Part shown: positions 6,841 to 14,544 of the stretch, piece by piece
Position numbering within the stretch: the first letter of the stretch is position 1
How the letters are laid out: every line of letters starts with the position of its first letter
Notes under the pieces: model-generated
Databases searched by the model: none
What the model was told of the DNA's origin: nothing
The model's input: only the letters and a program-made list of their open reading frames with translations
Position numbers and translations under genes: made by a program
From: Verrucomicrobia bacterium 12-59-8
Lineage (GTDB): Bacteria; Verrucomicrobiota; Verrucomicrobiae; Verrucomicrobiales; Verrucomicrobiaceae
Direction: 5' to 3'
Assembly (NCBI GenBank): GCA_002279765.1
Contig: NCCR01000103.1
Span: 1-17,552 of the forward strand
Length of the DNA: 17,552 nt

Positions 6841-6925
6841 CATCTCGCTCCGCGAGATGAGCACAGCGCGTCCAGACTCGCGCAGCGCAGCCATGCTCGG
6901 CATGAGTGGGATCGTCCCGATCCCA
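6841..6925. repeat. Cluster of four short palindromes (REP-like)
   Basis: Four hairpin-forming units occur in 85 bases right after the pentapeptide-gene stop: 6841-6859 (catctcgc-TCC-gcgagatg, 8-bp stem), 6866-6883 (gcgcg/cgcgc), 6892-6904 (catgc-TCG-gcatg) and 6907-6925 (tgggatcg-TCC-cgatccca, 8-bp stem). The two long ones share the loop TCC. The first may act as a terminator, though no T-run follows. The cluster resembles repetitive extragenic palindromes; whether it recurs in the genome cannot be seen here. Confidence 0.55.
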
Positions 6926-7028
6926 CAACGCTCCGCCTCACCCACCGCTCCAAACAGGGTTCAAAGATAATCCCCCTCCTCGCTACTGCCGAGAAGCAAC
7001 ATCGTCTTTCAAACAGCGTAGTGAACAC

Positions 7029-7955
7029 ATGCCATCACGCCGCACCTTCCTGTCTACTGGACTCGCCACCCTCGCCTCTCGCACCCTGGCTAAAACGCCA
7101 GCCGCTGAGCCGGTCATCGACATCCATCAGCACATGCACTACCACAAGCGTGAGGATGCTCATCTGCTCGCGCATCAGGTAGCCATGGGGATCACCACCA
7201 CGATCATCCTGCCCGCCGGCACCTACCTGGACCGCCCTTCCACCCACAACGGCAAATCCAACGGCCTTGCCGCCCAATGCGCCACCTCCGAGGCTGCGCG
7301 AGATTTCGCCAAAGCCCATGCCGATGCCTACCTCTGGGCCGCCAATGAAGTCACCGACCTCGACACCGCGCCCGCCGAGATCGAAAAATGGCTCAAGCAG
7401 GGTGCCTGCATGATCGGCGAGCAAAAGTTCATGGTGGAGTGCGATTCACCCGAGAGCCAGAAACTCTACGCCATCGCCGCCGCCTACAACGTGCCCATCC
7501 TCCTGCATTTCCAGCATCAAACCTACAACCTCGGCTACGAGCGCTTCCACACCATGCTCGCCAAGTTCCCCAAGACGAACTTCATCGGCCATGCGCAGGC
7601 ATTCTGGGGCAACATCGACAAGCAGCATGATCAAACGGTGAACTACCCCAAGGGTAAGATCACCCCCGGCGGAATCACGGATCGTTACCTCGCCGACTAC
7701 CCCAACATGTTTGCCGACATGTCTGCTGGCAGCGGCCTCCTCGCCCTCACCCGCGACGAAGCGCACACCACGAAATTCTTCGACCGCCATCAGGACAAGA
7801 TCCTCTACGGCAGCGACTGCGCCGACCACCTCGGCCGCGGCCCCGGCTGCCAAGGTGCCGCAACCATCGCCGCCATCCGCAACCTCGCGCCCAGCAAAGC
7901 CGTCGAGCGCAAGATCCTCTTCGAGAACTCCCGCAAGCTCTTCCGTCTGGCTTAA
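7029..7955 (+). CDS. Amidohydrolase-2 family metal-dependent hydrolase with Tat signal
   Basis: A 308-residue TIM-barrel hydrolase. The ATG at 7029 is chosen over one at 6906 because it yields a twin-arginine leader (MPSRRTFLSTGLATLASRTLA, R4-R5), whereas the upstream extension runs through the palindrome cluster and is low-complexity. Family hallmarks are the strand-1 metal motif DIHQH (H33, H35), ILLHFQHQ (third ligand region), TNFIGHAQAFWGN and the strand-8 Asp in ILYGSDCAD. Amidohydrolase-2 enzymes act as decarboxylases, lactonases or hydrolases, and the substrate cannot be deduced. The Tat leader suggests that the folded, metal-loaded enzyme is exported to the periplasm. It is convergent with the aminotransferase downstream (21 bp between stops) and shares no obvious pathway with either neighbour. 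Confidence 0.85.
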   Translation: MPSRRTFLSTGLATLASRTLAKTPAAEPVIDIHQHMHYHKREDAHLLAHQVAMGITTTIILPAGTYLDRPSTHNGKSNGLAAQCATSEAARDFAKAHADAYLWAANEVTDLDTAPAEIEKWLKQGACMIGEQKFMVECDSPESQKLYAIAAAYNVPILLHFQHQTYNLGYERFHTMLAKFPKTNFIGHAQAFWGNIDKQHDQTVNYPKGKITPGGITDRYLADYPNMFADMSAGSGLLALTRDEAHTTKFFDRHQDKILYGSDCADHLGRGPGCQGAATIAAIRNLAPSKAVERKILFENSRKLFRLA

Positions 7956-7976
7956 GCGCGCCCGGCGCAGATTCCG

Positions 7977-9152
7977 CTACTTCCCGCGCACTTCGTTCAC
8001 AAACTCCTCCATCAAATCCATTGCCTTTGCGATGAGTTCAGGAGCAGTCGCGTAGCAGCAGCGCACAAAGCCTTCACCCGCACTGCTGAATGCGCTGCCA
8101 GGGACGACGGCGACACTCTTCTTCTCCAGAAGCTGAATGGCGAATTCCTTGCTGGTCAGCCCCGTGCTACGGATCTCCGGAAACACATAGAAAGCACCTC
8201 CCGGATTGAAGCAATGCAGCCCCATTCCGTTGAGTCGGCTCACGATGAGATTGCGGCGCTGCTCGTAGCTTTGCCGCATATCTTCATACGCAGTCTCGCC
8301 CATCTTCAGCGCTTCAATGCCTGCCATCTGGCTCATGATCGGAGCGCAGAGCATGCAGTACTGATGAATCTTCATCATCGCCTCACGCAGCGGTGCCGGA
8401 GCGCAGGCATAGCCGAGACGCCAGCCAGTCATGGCAAACGCCTTGCTGAAGCCGTGCAGCAAAATGGTCCGCTCGCGCATGCCTGGAAACTCGACGATGC
8501 TCTTGTGCTGACGTCCGTCATAAAGCAGCTCGCTGTAGATCTCATCGGTGAAAACGAGCAGATCATGCTTCACCGCCAGCGAGGCGATCTTCGCCAGCTC
8601 CTCGTGCGGCATGATGCCACCCGTGGGGTTCGTGGGAAAGTTCAGCGCAATGACCTTCGTCCTTGGAGTGATCGCTTTCTCCACATCCTCCGCCATCAGC
8701 GCGAACTCATTCTCCTCGCGTGTCTGCACAACCACGGGGACGCCGTAGGCCATCTTGATACTCGGTGAGTAGCTCACGTAGCACGGCTCATGATAGATCA
8801 CTTCGTCGCCCGGATTCAACACCGCACGGAAGGCGATGTCGAGCGCCTCAGACACACCAACGGTCACGAGAATCTCCGTCTTCGGATCATAGGTGGTGCG
8901 GAAGTGCTTGGTCACGTACTCGCTGATGCCAATGCGCAGCGATTCGAGACCGAGATTCGACGTGTAGCTCGTCTGACCTTTTTCCAGCGAGCGGATCACC
9001 GCCTCGCGGATCGGCCACGGGGTCGGTTTGTCGGGTTCACCGACGCCGAGCGAAATGACATCGGTACGACCGATGACGAGTTCGAAGAAATCGCGAATGC
9101 CGGAGCGCGGCAAGTCGCGAATGATATGAGAAATCTTGTTGTCGTATTCCAT
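7977..9152 (-). CDS. PLP-dependent aminotransferase, class I/II
   Basis: A 391-residue fold-type I aminotransferase. Start at 9152 (MEYDNKISHIIRDLPRSG) is supported by GAGGA about 9 bases upstream and by lying just after the regulator's stop; the frame is open to 9227, but that would overlap the regulator. Motifs: SLGVGEPDKPTP (34-45), YTSNLGLESLR (63-73), NFPTNPTGG (171-179, N175), FTDEIYSEL (201-209, D203, Y206), HGFSKAFAMTGWRLGY (233-248, PLP-binding K237, R245), and the substrate-carboxylate Arg region near the C-terminus (GFVRCCYA). It resembles aspartate/alanine-type aminotransferases that use 2-oxoglutarate, but the amino donor cannot be fixed from sequence. It is paired with an upstream Lrp/AsnC regulator gene, an arrangement like yugG-yugH of Bacillus subtilis. 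Confidence 0.93.
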   Translation of the reverse strand: MEYDNKISHIIRDLPRSGIRDFFELVIGRTDVISLGVGEPDKPTPWPIREAVIRSLEKGQTSYTSNLGLESLRIGISEYVTKHFRTTYDPKTEILVTVGVSEALDIAFRAVLNPGDEVIYHEPCYVSYSPSIKMAYGVPVVVQTREENEFALMAEDVEKAITPRTKVIALNFPTNPTGGIMPHEELAKIASLAVKHDLLVFTDEIYSELLYDGRQHKSIVEFPGMRERTILLHGFSKAFAMTGWRLGYACAPAPLREAMMKIHQYCMLCAPIMSQMAGIEALKMGETAYEDMRQSYEQRRNLIVSRLNGMGLHCFNPGGAFYVFPEIRSTGLTSKEFAIQLLEKKSVAVVPGSAFSSAGEGFVRCCYATAPELIAKAMDLMEEFVNEVRGK

Positions 9153-9171
9153 GGTTGGGATTCCTCTCTGC

Positions 9172-9651
9172 TCATGGAGCCACTGGCAGACGCTCTTCAT
9201 CGCCGCCACCGTTCGCGAGGAACCCATTTTCCTTGTACGCTTTCAACTCAAAGCGCGTGGCCGTGGACAACACACCACCCAGGGTGCTGAGTTTTTCGGA
9301 CACAAAAGTCGCTACATCGAGGAGGTCATGGCCCTCCACGATCACAGCCAGATCATAGCCACCACTCATCAGAAAGCAGTCGCGCACCTGGTCAAATTTC
9401 GAAATCCGACGTGCCAGACGGTCAAAGCCGCCATCACGCTCCGGAGAGATGCGGACCTCGATCAGCGCCGTCACGCGGCGGTCCCCCGCCTTCAGACGGT
9501 CCACCACGGCGCTATACCCCAGAATCGTGCCATCCGCCTCCGCTGCGGCAATGCGGGCGACGACTTCGGATTCGGCGAGGCCCAGTGCGAGAGCGATCTC
9601 TTTAGGGCTGCGGTTGGAGTTATTGCGGAGCAGTTCGATGAGCGGGTCCAT
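9172..9651 (-). CDS. Lrp/AsnC family transcriptional regulator
   Basis: A 159-residue protein with an N-terminal winged helix-turn-helix (residues ~1-55, with SPKEIALALGLAESEVVARIAAAEADGTILGYSAVV as the recognition and wing region) and a C-terminal RAM/AsnC ligand-binding domain (ALIEVRISPERDGGFDRLARRISKFDQVRDCFLMSGGYDLAVIVEG). The GGYDLAV segment is the hallmark loop that binds amino acids between dimers. About 20 residues extend past the usual end (NGGGDEERLPVAP). It stands 19 bp upstream of the aminotransferase gene on the same strand and probably controls that operon and itself, sensing an amino acid that the enzyme consumes or makes (inference from family habit). It is divergent from the CCA-enzyme gene across 79 bp. 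Confidence 0.92.
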   Translation of the reverse strand: MDPLIELLRNNSNRSPKEIALALGLAESEVVARIAAAEADGTILGYSAVVDRLKAGDRRVTALIEVRISPERDGGFDRLARRISKFDQVRDCFLMSGGYDLAVIVEGHDLLDVATFVSEKLSTLGGVLSTATRFELKAYKENGFLANGGGDEERLPVAP

Positions 9652-9730
9652 ATTAGGGGGTGCGACTGTAACGCGAGTCCCCGATTTGAACAGCGGAAAG
9701 CAGAATCAACATTGAACATTCAACCCGGCC
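9652..9730. promoter_or_regulatory. Divergent intergenic region, Lrp-type regulator / CCA enzyme
   Basis: These 79 bp must hold promoters for both directions. A dyad is visible at 9656-9682: GGGGG, then GACT (9664-9667), an 8-base spacer, AGTC (9676-9679) and CCC, close to the regulator start, so it may be an autoregulatory operator. I cannot identify -10 or -35 boxes with confidence. Confidence 0.35.
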
Positions 9731-11083
9731 ATGGAACATCCGGGCATGCGCGCCACCGCCATCCAGATCATCGAAAAACTCACGCAAGCCGGTCACAAGG
9801 CCCTTCTGGCAGGCGGCTGCGTGCGGGACATGATGCTGGGGCGCGAGGCTAAAGATTTCGACGTGGCTACCAGCGCCACGCCCGAGCAGGTCGTGAAACT
9901 CTTCCCCGGCGCACAGACAGTGGGCGCGCACTTTGGCGTCGTCATCGTGCGCCTGAACCATGTACACGTCGAAGTTGCCACCTTTCGCAGCGACGGCAGC
10001 TACAGCGATGGCCGTCGCCCGGACAGCGTGACCTACTCCACCCCGGAACTCGACGCTCAGCGCCGCGACTTCACCATCAACGGCCTGTTCTTCGACCCGC
10101 TCACGGAGCAGGTGATCGACTACGTGGACGGCCAGGTGGATTTGCGCATGGGCCTGTTGCGCGCCATCGGCGTGGCCAAAGACCGCTTTGAAGAAGACCA
10201 CCTCCGCATGCTGCGCGCTGTTCGCTTCGCCACCGTGCTCGGCTTCGACATCGAGCACGCCACCTGGGAATCCATCTGCGGCCTCGCCCCCAAAATCAAG
10301 AGCGTCAGTATCGAGCGCATTCGAGAAGAGTTCGTGAAAACGATGCTCCACCCCAACCGCGTGCGCGGCTTCGACCTCCTCGTGAACAGCGGACTCATGG
10401 AGCAGTTCCTGCCAGAGATACTCGTGCTGCAAGGCTGCGAGCAGCCGCCGCAATTCCATCCCGAAGGCGATGTCTTCATCCACACCCGCCTCATGCTCAG
10501 CCTGCTGCCCGCCGAAGTCTCGCTGCCGCTGGTCATGAGCGTGCTGCTGCATGACATCTCCAAACCGGCCACGCAAACACGTGACGCCGACACAGGCCGC
10601 ATTCGCTTCAACGGTCACGACAAACTCGGCGCCGAAAAGACCGGCGAGATCATGCGCCGCATGAAGTTTTCCAATGAGGTCATCGAGCCCACCGTCATCG
10701 CCGTCGAGAATCATATGGTCTTCAAGGACGTGAAAAAGATGCGTACCGCCAAGCTGCGCCGCTTCATGGCACGCCCTTCCTTCGATGACGAACTCGCCCT
10801 GCACCGCGTCGACTGCCTCGGCTCAAATGGCTGGCTGGACAACTACGAATTCCTGCTCGCCAAGCGCCAAGAACTCGCCAACGAGCCAATGCTGCCCCCA
10901 CGCATCATCACGGGTGCTGATCTCATCGCCCAAGGCTGGCACGCCGGCAAAGCCCTCGGCAAACTGCTCACCACCCTGCAAACCTTGCAGCTCGAAGGCA
11001 CCCTCAAGACCAAGGAGGAAGCCCTGTCCTGGGTAGCCCAGCACGCGCCGGTTCCAGATGTGTTTGATGCGGTTGAGGAGTAG
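9731..11083 (+). CDS. CCA tRNA nucleotidyltransferase / poly(A) polymerase family with HD domain
   Basis: A 450-residue class II nucleotidyltransferase that adds or repairs the 3' CCA of tRNAs. The head domain shows LAGGCVRDMMLG (residues 27-38), the metal-binding carboxylates DFD (D42, D44) in KDFDVATSA, and RRDFTINGLFFD; then EEDHLRMLRAVRFA (the EDxxR-type nucleotide-selection motif, about residue 150) and the RNA-binding arm. A C-terminal HD phosphohydrolase-like domain follows (HPEGDVFIHT, LLHDISKP, NGHDKLGAEKT, ENHMVF). An ATG at 9746 (MRATAIQIIEKL) is an equally possible start, since the first five residues carry no family signal. At least one tRNA here (tRNA-Ser) already encodes CCA, so the enzyme probably repairs ends or completes other tRNAs. 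Poly(A) polymerase activity cannot be excluded by eye. Confidence 0.92.
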   Translation: MEHPGMRATAIQIIEKLTQAGHKALLAGGCVRDMMLGREAKDFDVATSATPEQVVKLFPGAQTVGAHFGVVIVRLNHVHVEVATFRSDGSYSDGRRPDSVTYSTPELDAQRRDFTINGLFFDPLTEQVIDYVDGQVDLRMGLLRAIGVAKDRFEEDHLRMLRAVRFATVLGFDIEHATWESICGLAPKIKSVSIERIREEFVKTMLHPNRVRGFDLLVNSGLMEQFLPEILVLQGCEQPPQFHPEGDVFIHTRLMLSLLPAEVSLPLVMSVLLHDISKPATQTRDADTGRIRFNGHDKLGAEKTGEIMRRMKFSNEVIEPTVIAVENHMVFKDVKKMRTAKLRRFMARPSFDDELALHRVDCLGSNGWLDNYEFLLAKRQELANEPMLPPRIITGADLIAQGWHAGKALGKLLTTLQTLQLEGTLKTKEEALSWVAQHAPVPDVFDAVEE

Positions 11084-11094
11084 TTCAGAAGTAC

Positions 11095-11240
11095 GATGGA
11101 CACTCCTGTCCGTCGATCAGCGGCACCTCCAGCTTCCCTGTTTACGACTCAGCCCAAACTGGAACTCCTGCGGCCAATCCGCTACTGCTGCATGATATGC
11201 TTTCTATTAAGACTCGCATAAAAAGACAGGTGTATCCATC
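11095..11240. repeat. Spaced imperfect inverted repeat between cca-like gene and MBL gene
   Basis: The 192-bp convergent intergenic stretch (11084-11275) has no gene. Its ends carry 16-base arms, 11095-11110 (gatggacactcctgtc) and 11225-11240 (gacaggtgtatccatc), which are reverse complements at 14 of 16 positions, 114 bp apart. The left arm also forms a small hairpin of its own (GGACA-ctcc-TGTCC, 11099-11112). It could be a paired terminator, a MITE-like relic or chance. Confidence 0.4.
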
Positions 11241-11275
11241 ACACACCCCAGTCTCAGCGCGCACCTCACCGTCAA

Positions 11276-12148
11276 TTACTTCGCCTTCTTCTGCTTCTCC
11301 CACTCCGTCAGGAACGCCTTCTCACGATCATCCACGTAGGCATGAAAGCCCTGTGGATCAATGAACGGATTCACCCCGCCCTGCCCGATCAACGCATGCT
11401 TCACCTCCATCCCGTAGTAGCTAGCATGTGCCCCAAGAAACAGGTCCACAGGTAGCGCTTTAAGAACGCGAAAAGTCTTCTCATAATCCGCCGCGATGGA
11501 CGGGTAGTTCTTGTTGCCTACCAGCACATAGCCAGGATTCACATTCGGACTGCCGATGATGACCGCATTCAGGGACTTGCCGTTGTCCATCACCTGCATT
11601 GCCCATGTCGTGCAGCCGGGCGTATGACCCGGTGTAAGATCAGCTACCAGCATGGCGTCTCCGAGCTTGACCTCCTCGCCATCCTTCAATCGACAATCCA
11701 CTTTAGCAGGCGGGAACTGGGTGTAGTCCCCCTTCCCTACTCGGGGTTTCTTCGCTCCGCCATTTTCGACCGCGTCGGCGTCCTGCTCCATCACCCAATA
11801 CTTGGCACCCGTCTGCTTCACGATCTCCGCGCTGCCCGCACAGTGATCCGAATGCGCATGGCTGATGAGCAGGATGCGGATGTCCGTGAATTTGAAACCC
11901 AGCTTCTCCACGCTGGCACGGATCAGCGGCACGGATTTCTCCAGGCTGCTATTGATGAGCACATGCCCCTGCGGAGTCGTGATCAGGTAGGAGGCCAGAT
12001 CACGCGACCCGACATAGTACAGATTCCCTGCGATCCGGTGTGGCGGAAAGGGCTCCGTCCAGCTCGATGTGTCCTGGGCGGAAACCAGGCCGCAGCCCAG
12101 AAGGAGCAGGATGGAGAAAAGGATGCGAGAGCGGAGGTGGTCAGTCAT
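11276..12148 (-). CDS. Secreted metallo-beta-lactamase-fold hydrolase, subclass B3-like
   Basis: A 290-residue protein. The N-terminal leader (residues 1-24, ILFSILLLLGCGLVSA) can be read as a signal peptidase I peptide cut after VSA, or as a lipoprotein leader with LLGC (C19); either way it is exported. All six expected zinc ligands are present: H97, H99, D101, H102 (SHAHSDHCAG), H175 (TPGHTPGCTTW) and H241 (LGAHASYYGM). The W-TEPFPPHRIAGNLYYVG opening, GHTPGCTTW and the closing NPFIDPQGFHAYVDDREKAF are characteristic of subclass B3 beta-lactamases and close homologues. True carbapenemase/penicillinase activity is plausible but not proven; some B3-like proteins are other hydrolases. Its ATG overlaps the stop of the upstream peptidase gene (ATGACTGA), so translation is probably coupled. 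Confidence 0.87.
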   Translation of the reverse strand: MTDHLRSRILFSILLLLGCGLVSAQDTSSWTEPFPPHRIAGNLYYVGSRDLASYLITTPQGHVLINSSLEKSVPLIRASVEKLGFKFTDIRILLISHAHSDHCAGSAEIVKQTGAKYWVMEQDADAVENGGAKKPRVGKGDYTQFPPAKVDCRLKDGEEVKLGDAMLVADLTPGHTPGCTTWAMQVMDNGKSLNAVIIGSPNVNPGYVLVGNKNYPSIAADYEKTFRVLKALPVDLFLGAHASYYGMEVKHALIGQGGVNPFIDPQGFHAYVDDREKAFLTEWEKQKKAK

Positions 12149-13184
12149 GGCTGGCAGGGGTTCCGAGAATCCTCATGCGTTGCTCGTTGTTCAGCTTTCG
12201 CATCGAAGCAACCTCTTGATGAAACGCTTCCAGATCGCCCCCATTTTTCTTCAGCAGTCGTTCGAAACCAGGCACCATCGTATAGTAAGTGGCGATGGTG
12301 TTGATGCGTGCATTGTTCCATGACTTCGGCGCATGGTGAATGTGAAATTTCACCTGCGGGCTGATGTCCTGCGCCTGCTTGAGCATGCCTTCAAAGACAT
12401 GCTGCTTGGCCAGCCGCACCGCTTCCACACTTGGATATGTCCCAGCATAGGCATCTTTCAACTTTTTGCGTGTGTCCAGCATCAGGCGGATGACCTGGCG
12501 CCCCTTCTTCAAATTGGCTTCATACTCCCGCAGGCCACGCAGATTGTTCTTCGAGCGCAGCCAGCGGCGCACCCCGTCTTCGGCGTTCGCGGTGGCAAAG
12601 GCTTCGTTGAAATCGGTATCGCCGGGGACGAACACTTTTGCGTGCGTCAGCTCATGGAAGATGAGTTCGGCCAGTTCGGCATCACTGCGGTGAAGGAAAG
12701 TGTTCAGCACCGGATCCGCCAGATAGCCCAGGGTCGAGTAGGCCTCCACGCCGCCCATGAACACATCATACCCCTTCTTTTTGAGCTGTTCAGCCTCCAG
12801 CCTGGCATCCTTCTCAGCAAAAAAGCCGCGATACTTCAGGCTGCCGACCAACGGATACCACCACGTCTTGCCTTCGATGGAGAATTCCGGTGCGGCATAA
12901 ACGACCCAGACCACGTAGGGCCGCTTCAGATCGCAGTACTTGCCAAAGCTTTTCTTCGACAGATGCAGGTCGCTGGTGGCGAAGGTGCGCAGCTCTTCGA
13001 TCAACTGCAGGCGCTGCTTGACCCGTTCGCCTACGTTGGGGTCTTCCAGCACCTCGGCATTGGGCCGTGATTTGTGCCAGATCTCCGACTGTCCGCCTAT
13101 GGCCTGCGTGTAAAACTTCATGGTGCTGCACGAGCACAACATGATGAAGGGCAGCAGTGCGAACCAGTTGCGTGTTTTCGTCAT
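12141..13184 (-). CDS. Zinc aminopeptidase-like lipoprotein (COG4324 / PF10023 type)
   Basis: A 347-residue predicted lipoprotein. Start at 13184 gives a clean leader, MTKTRNWFALLPFIMLCSC, with lipobox LCSC (C19); the frame extends upstream to 13262, but that stretch lies inside uxaC on the other strand and lacks a leader. The body matches the 'predicted aminopeptidase' family: YYxQAxxGQ-like start (FYTQAIGGQSEIW), long helical region, WWYPLVGSLKYRGFF, GYDVFMGGVEAYSTLGYLADPVLNTFL, then the metal motif HELTH (177-181) with E194 in DFNEAFAT as the likely third ligand. Peptidase activity is inferred from HExxH and not experimentally established for the family. It is first in a two-gene unit with the metallo-beta-lactamase-like gene, which overlaps it by 8 bases. 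Divergent uxaC starts only 40 bp away. Confidence 0.85.
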   Translation of the reverse strand: MTKTRNWFALLPFIMLCSCSTMKFYTQAIGGQSEIWHKSRPNAEVLEDPNVGERVKQRLQLIEELRTFATSDLHLSKKSFGKYCDLKRPYVVWVVYAAPEFSIEGKTWWYPLVGSLKYRGFFAEKDARLEAEQLKKKGYDVFMGGVEAYSTLGYLADPVLNTFLHRSDAELAELIFHELTHAKVFVPGDTDFNEAFATANAEDGVRRWLRSKNNLRGLREYEANLKKGRQVIRLMLDTRKKLKDAYAGTYPSVEAVRLAKQHVFEGMLKQAQDISPQVKFHIHHAPKSWNNARINTIATYYTMVPGFERLLKKNGGDLEAFHQEVASMRKLNNEQRMRILGTPASHD

Positions 13185-13224
13185 CCTGCCAGTGTAGGCG
13201 GACACCATCCACCGACAAACAGCA

Positions 13225-14544
13225 ATGTCCTTCATCCACGACGATTTTCTGCTCTCGACCAAGGCCGCTAGCCGCCTTTACCACACCTTTGCCAAGGACG
13301 AGCCGATCCTCGACTACCACAATCACCTGCCGCCCAAGGACATTGCGCAAAACCGCCAGTTCAAAAACCTATTCGAAATCTGGCTCGAAGGCGACCACTA
13401 CAAATGGCGTGCCATGCGCTGCAACGGCGTGCCCGAGGAGTTCATCACCGGCAAGGCCAACCCGCGCGACAAATTCCTCGCCTGGGCCAAGACCGTGCCT
13501 CACACGCTGCGCAACCCGCTCTATCACTGGACGCACCTTGAACTGAAGCGCTACTTCGGCATCGACACCCTGCTCGATGAAAAGACAGCCCCCGCCATCT
13601 GGGAGCAGACAGAAGCCGCCCTGGCCACACCGGAGATGAGCACCCGTGGCATTCTGCGCACGCAAAAAGTGAAAGCGCTCTGCACCACGGACGATCCCAT
13701 CGACGACCTTGCCCATCATCAAAAATGCGCCGCTGACGGCTTTGAAGTCGGCGTCTATCCCACCTTCCGCCCGGACAAGTCCCTCGCCGTTCACCAGCCC
13801 GAAGCCTGGAACGCCTGGTGTGACAAACTCAGCGCCGCCAGCGGCATCGAAGTGAAAAGCTATGCCGCATTGCTGGATGCGCTCAAACAACGCCATGACT
13901 TCTTCCACAGCTTCGGCGGGCGCTTGAGCGACCACGGCCTGAACTACTGCCATGCCAACTTCGTCAGCGATGCCGAGGCCGACCGCATTTTCCAGAAAGC
14001 CCGCAGCGGCACCGCCGCCAGTGCGCAGGAGCAGGATCAGTTCGCCAGCAACATCATGCTCCATATCGGACGCCTCAATGCCGCCCACGGCTGGACCATG
14101 CAGCTCCACCTGGGCCCTGTGCGCAACAACAACAGCCGCCTCGCTCGTGAGATCGGCGCAGACGTCGGCTGTGACAGCATCGGTGACTGGCCGCAGGCGG
14201 AGACGCTCTCCCGCTTCCTCGACCGCCTCGACACCGAGAACGCCCTGCCCAAGACCGTGCTCTACAACGTCAACCCAAATGCCAACTACGTTTTCGGCAC
14301 CATGGCCGGTAATTTCGCCGACGGCACCACCCCCGGAAAAGTCCAGTTCGGCTCCGCCTGGTGGTTCGTCGATCAGAAGGAAGGCATGGAATGGCAGATC
14401 AATGCCCTCAGCAATCTCGGCCTCCTCAGCCGCTTCATCGGCATGCTCACCGACAGCCGCAGCTTCATGAGCTTCCCCCGCCACAGCGCAGCAGCAGCAG
14501 TGTCAGCACCGCACCGCTGGTCCACAGCAGCCAGCTTTCGGTGA
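13225..14544 (+). pseudogene. uxaC: Uronate (glucuronate) isomerase UxaC, C-terminally truncated
   Basis: UxaC isomerises glucuronate to fructuronate and galacturonate to tagaturonate at the start of hexuronate catabolism. The 439-residue frame begins canonically (SFIHDDFLLSTKAASRLYHTFAKDEPILDYHNHLPPKD, metal ligands H32 and H34) and matches the family through CHANFVSDAEADRIF, MQLHLGPVRNNNSRL, GCDSIGDWPQ, NPNANYVFGTMAGNF, VQFGSAWWFVDQKEGMEWQ and GMLTDSRSFMSFPRH (active-site D410 and R412, corresponding by my alignment to E. coli D412/R414). After H420 (codon 14482-14484) homology stops abruptly: the usual EYFRR-type helical tail of about 50 residues is replaced by 19 unrelated residues (SAAAAVSAPHRW...) read from the antisense strand of the next gene. 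No other frame restores the tail. The catalytic residues are kept but the C-terminal helices are lost, so it is probably non-functional or unstable. No other hexuronate gene adjoins it. Confidence 0.85.

Noticed and set aside
9653..10804. 383-codon minus-strand frame opposite the CCA-enzyme gene
   Set aside because: The plus-strand protein has unmistakable nucleotidyltransferase motifs; the minus frame is His/Glu/Ala-rich and motif-free.
13185..13262. Upstream extension of the peptidase lipoprotein start
   Set aside because: It would run into uxaC and remove the clean lipoprotein leader that begins at 13184.
13369..14484. 371-codon minus-strand frame opposite uxaC
   Set aside because: Antisense of uxaC, alanine/glycine/valine-rich with no domain pattern.
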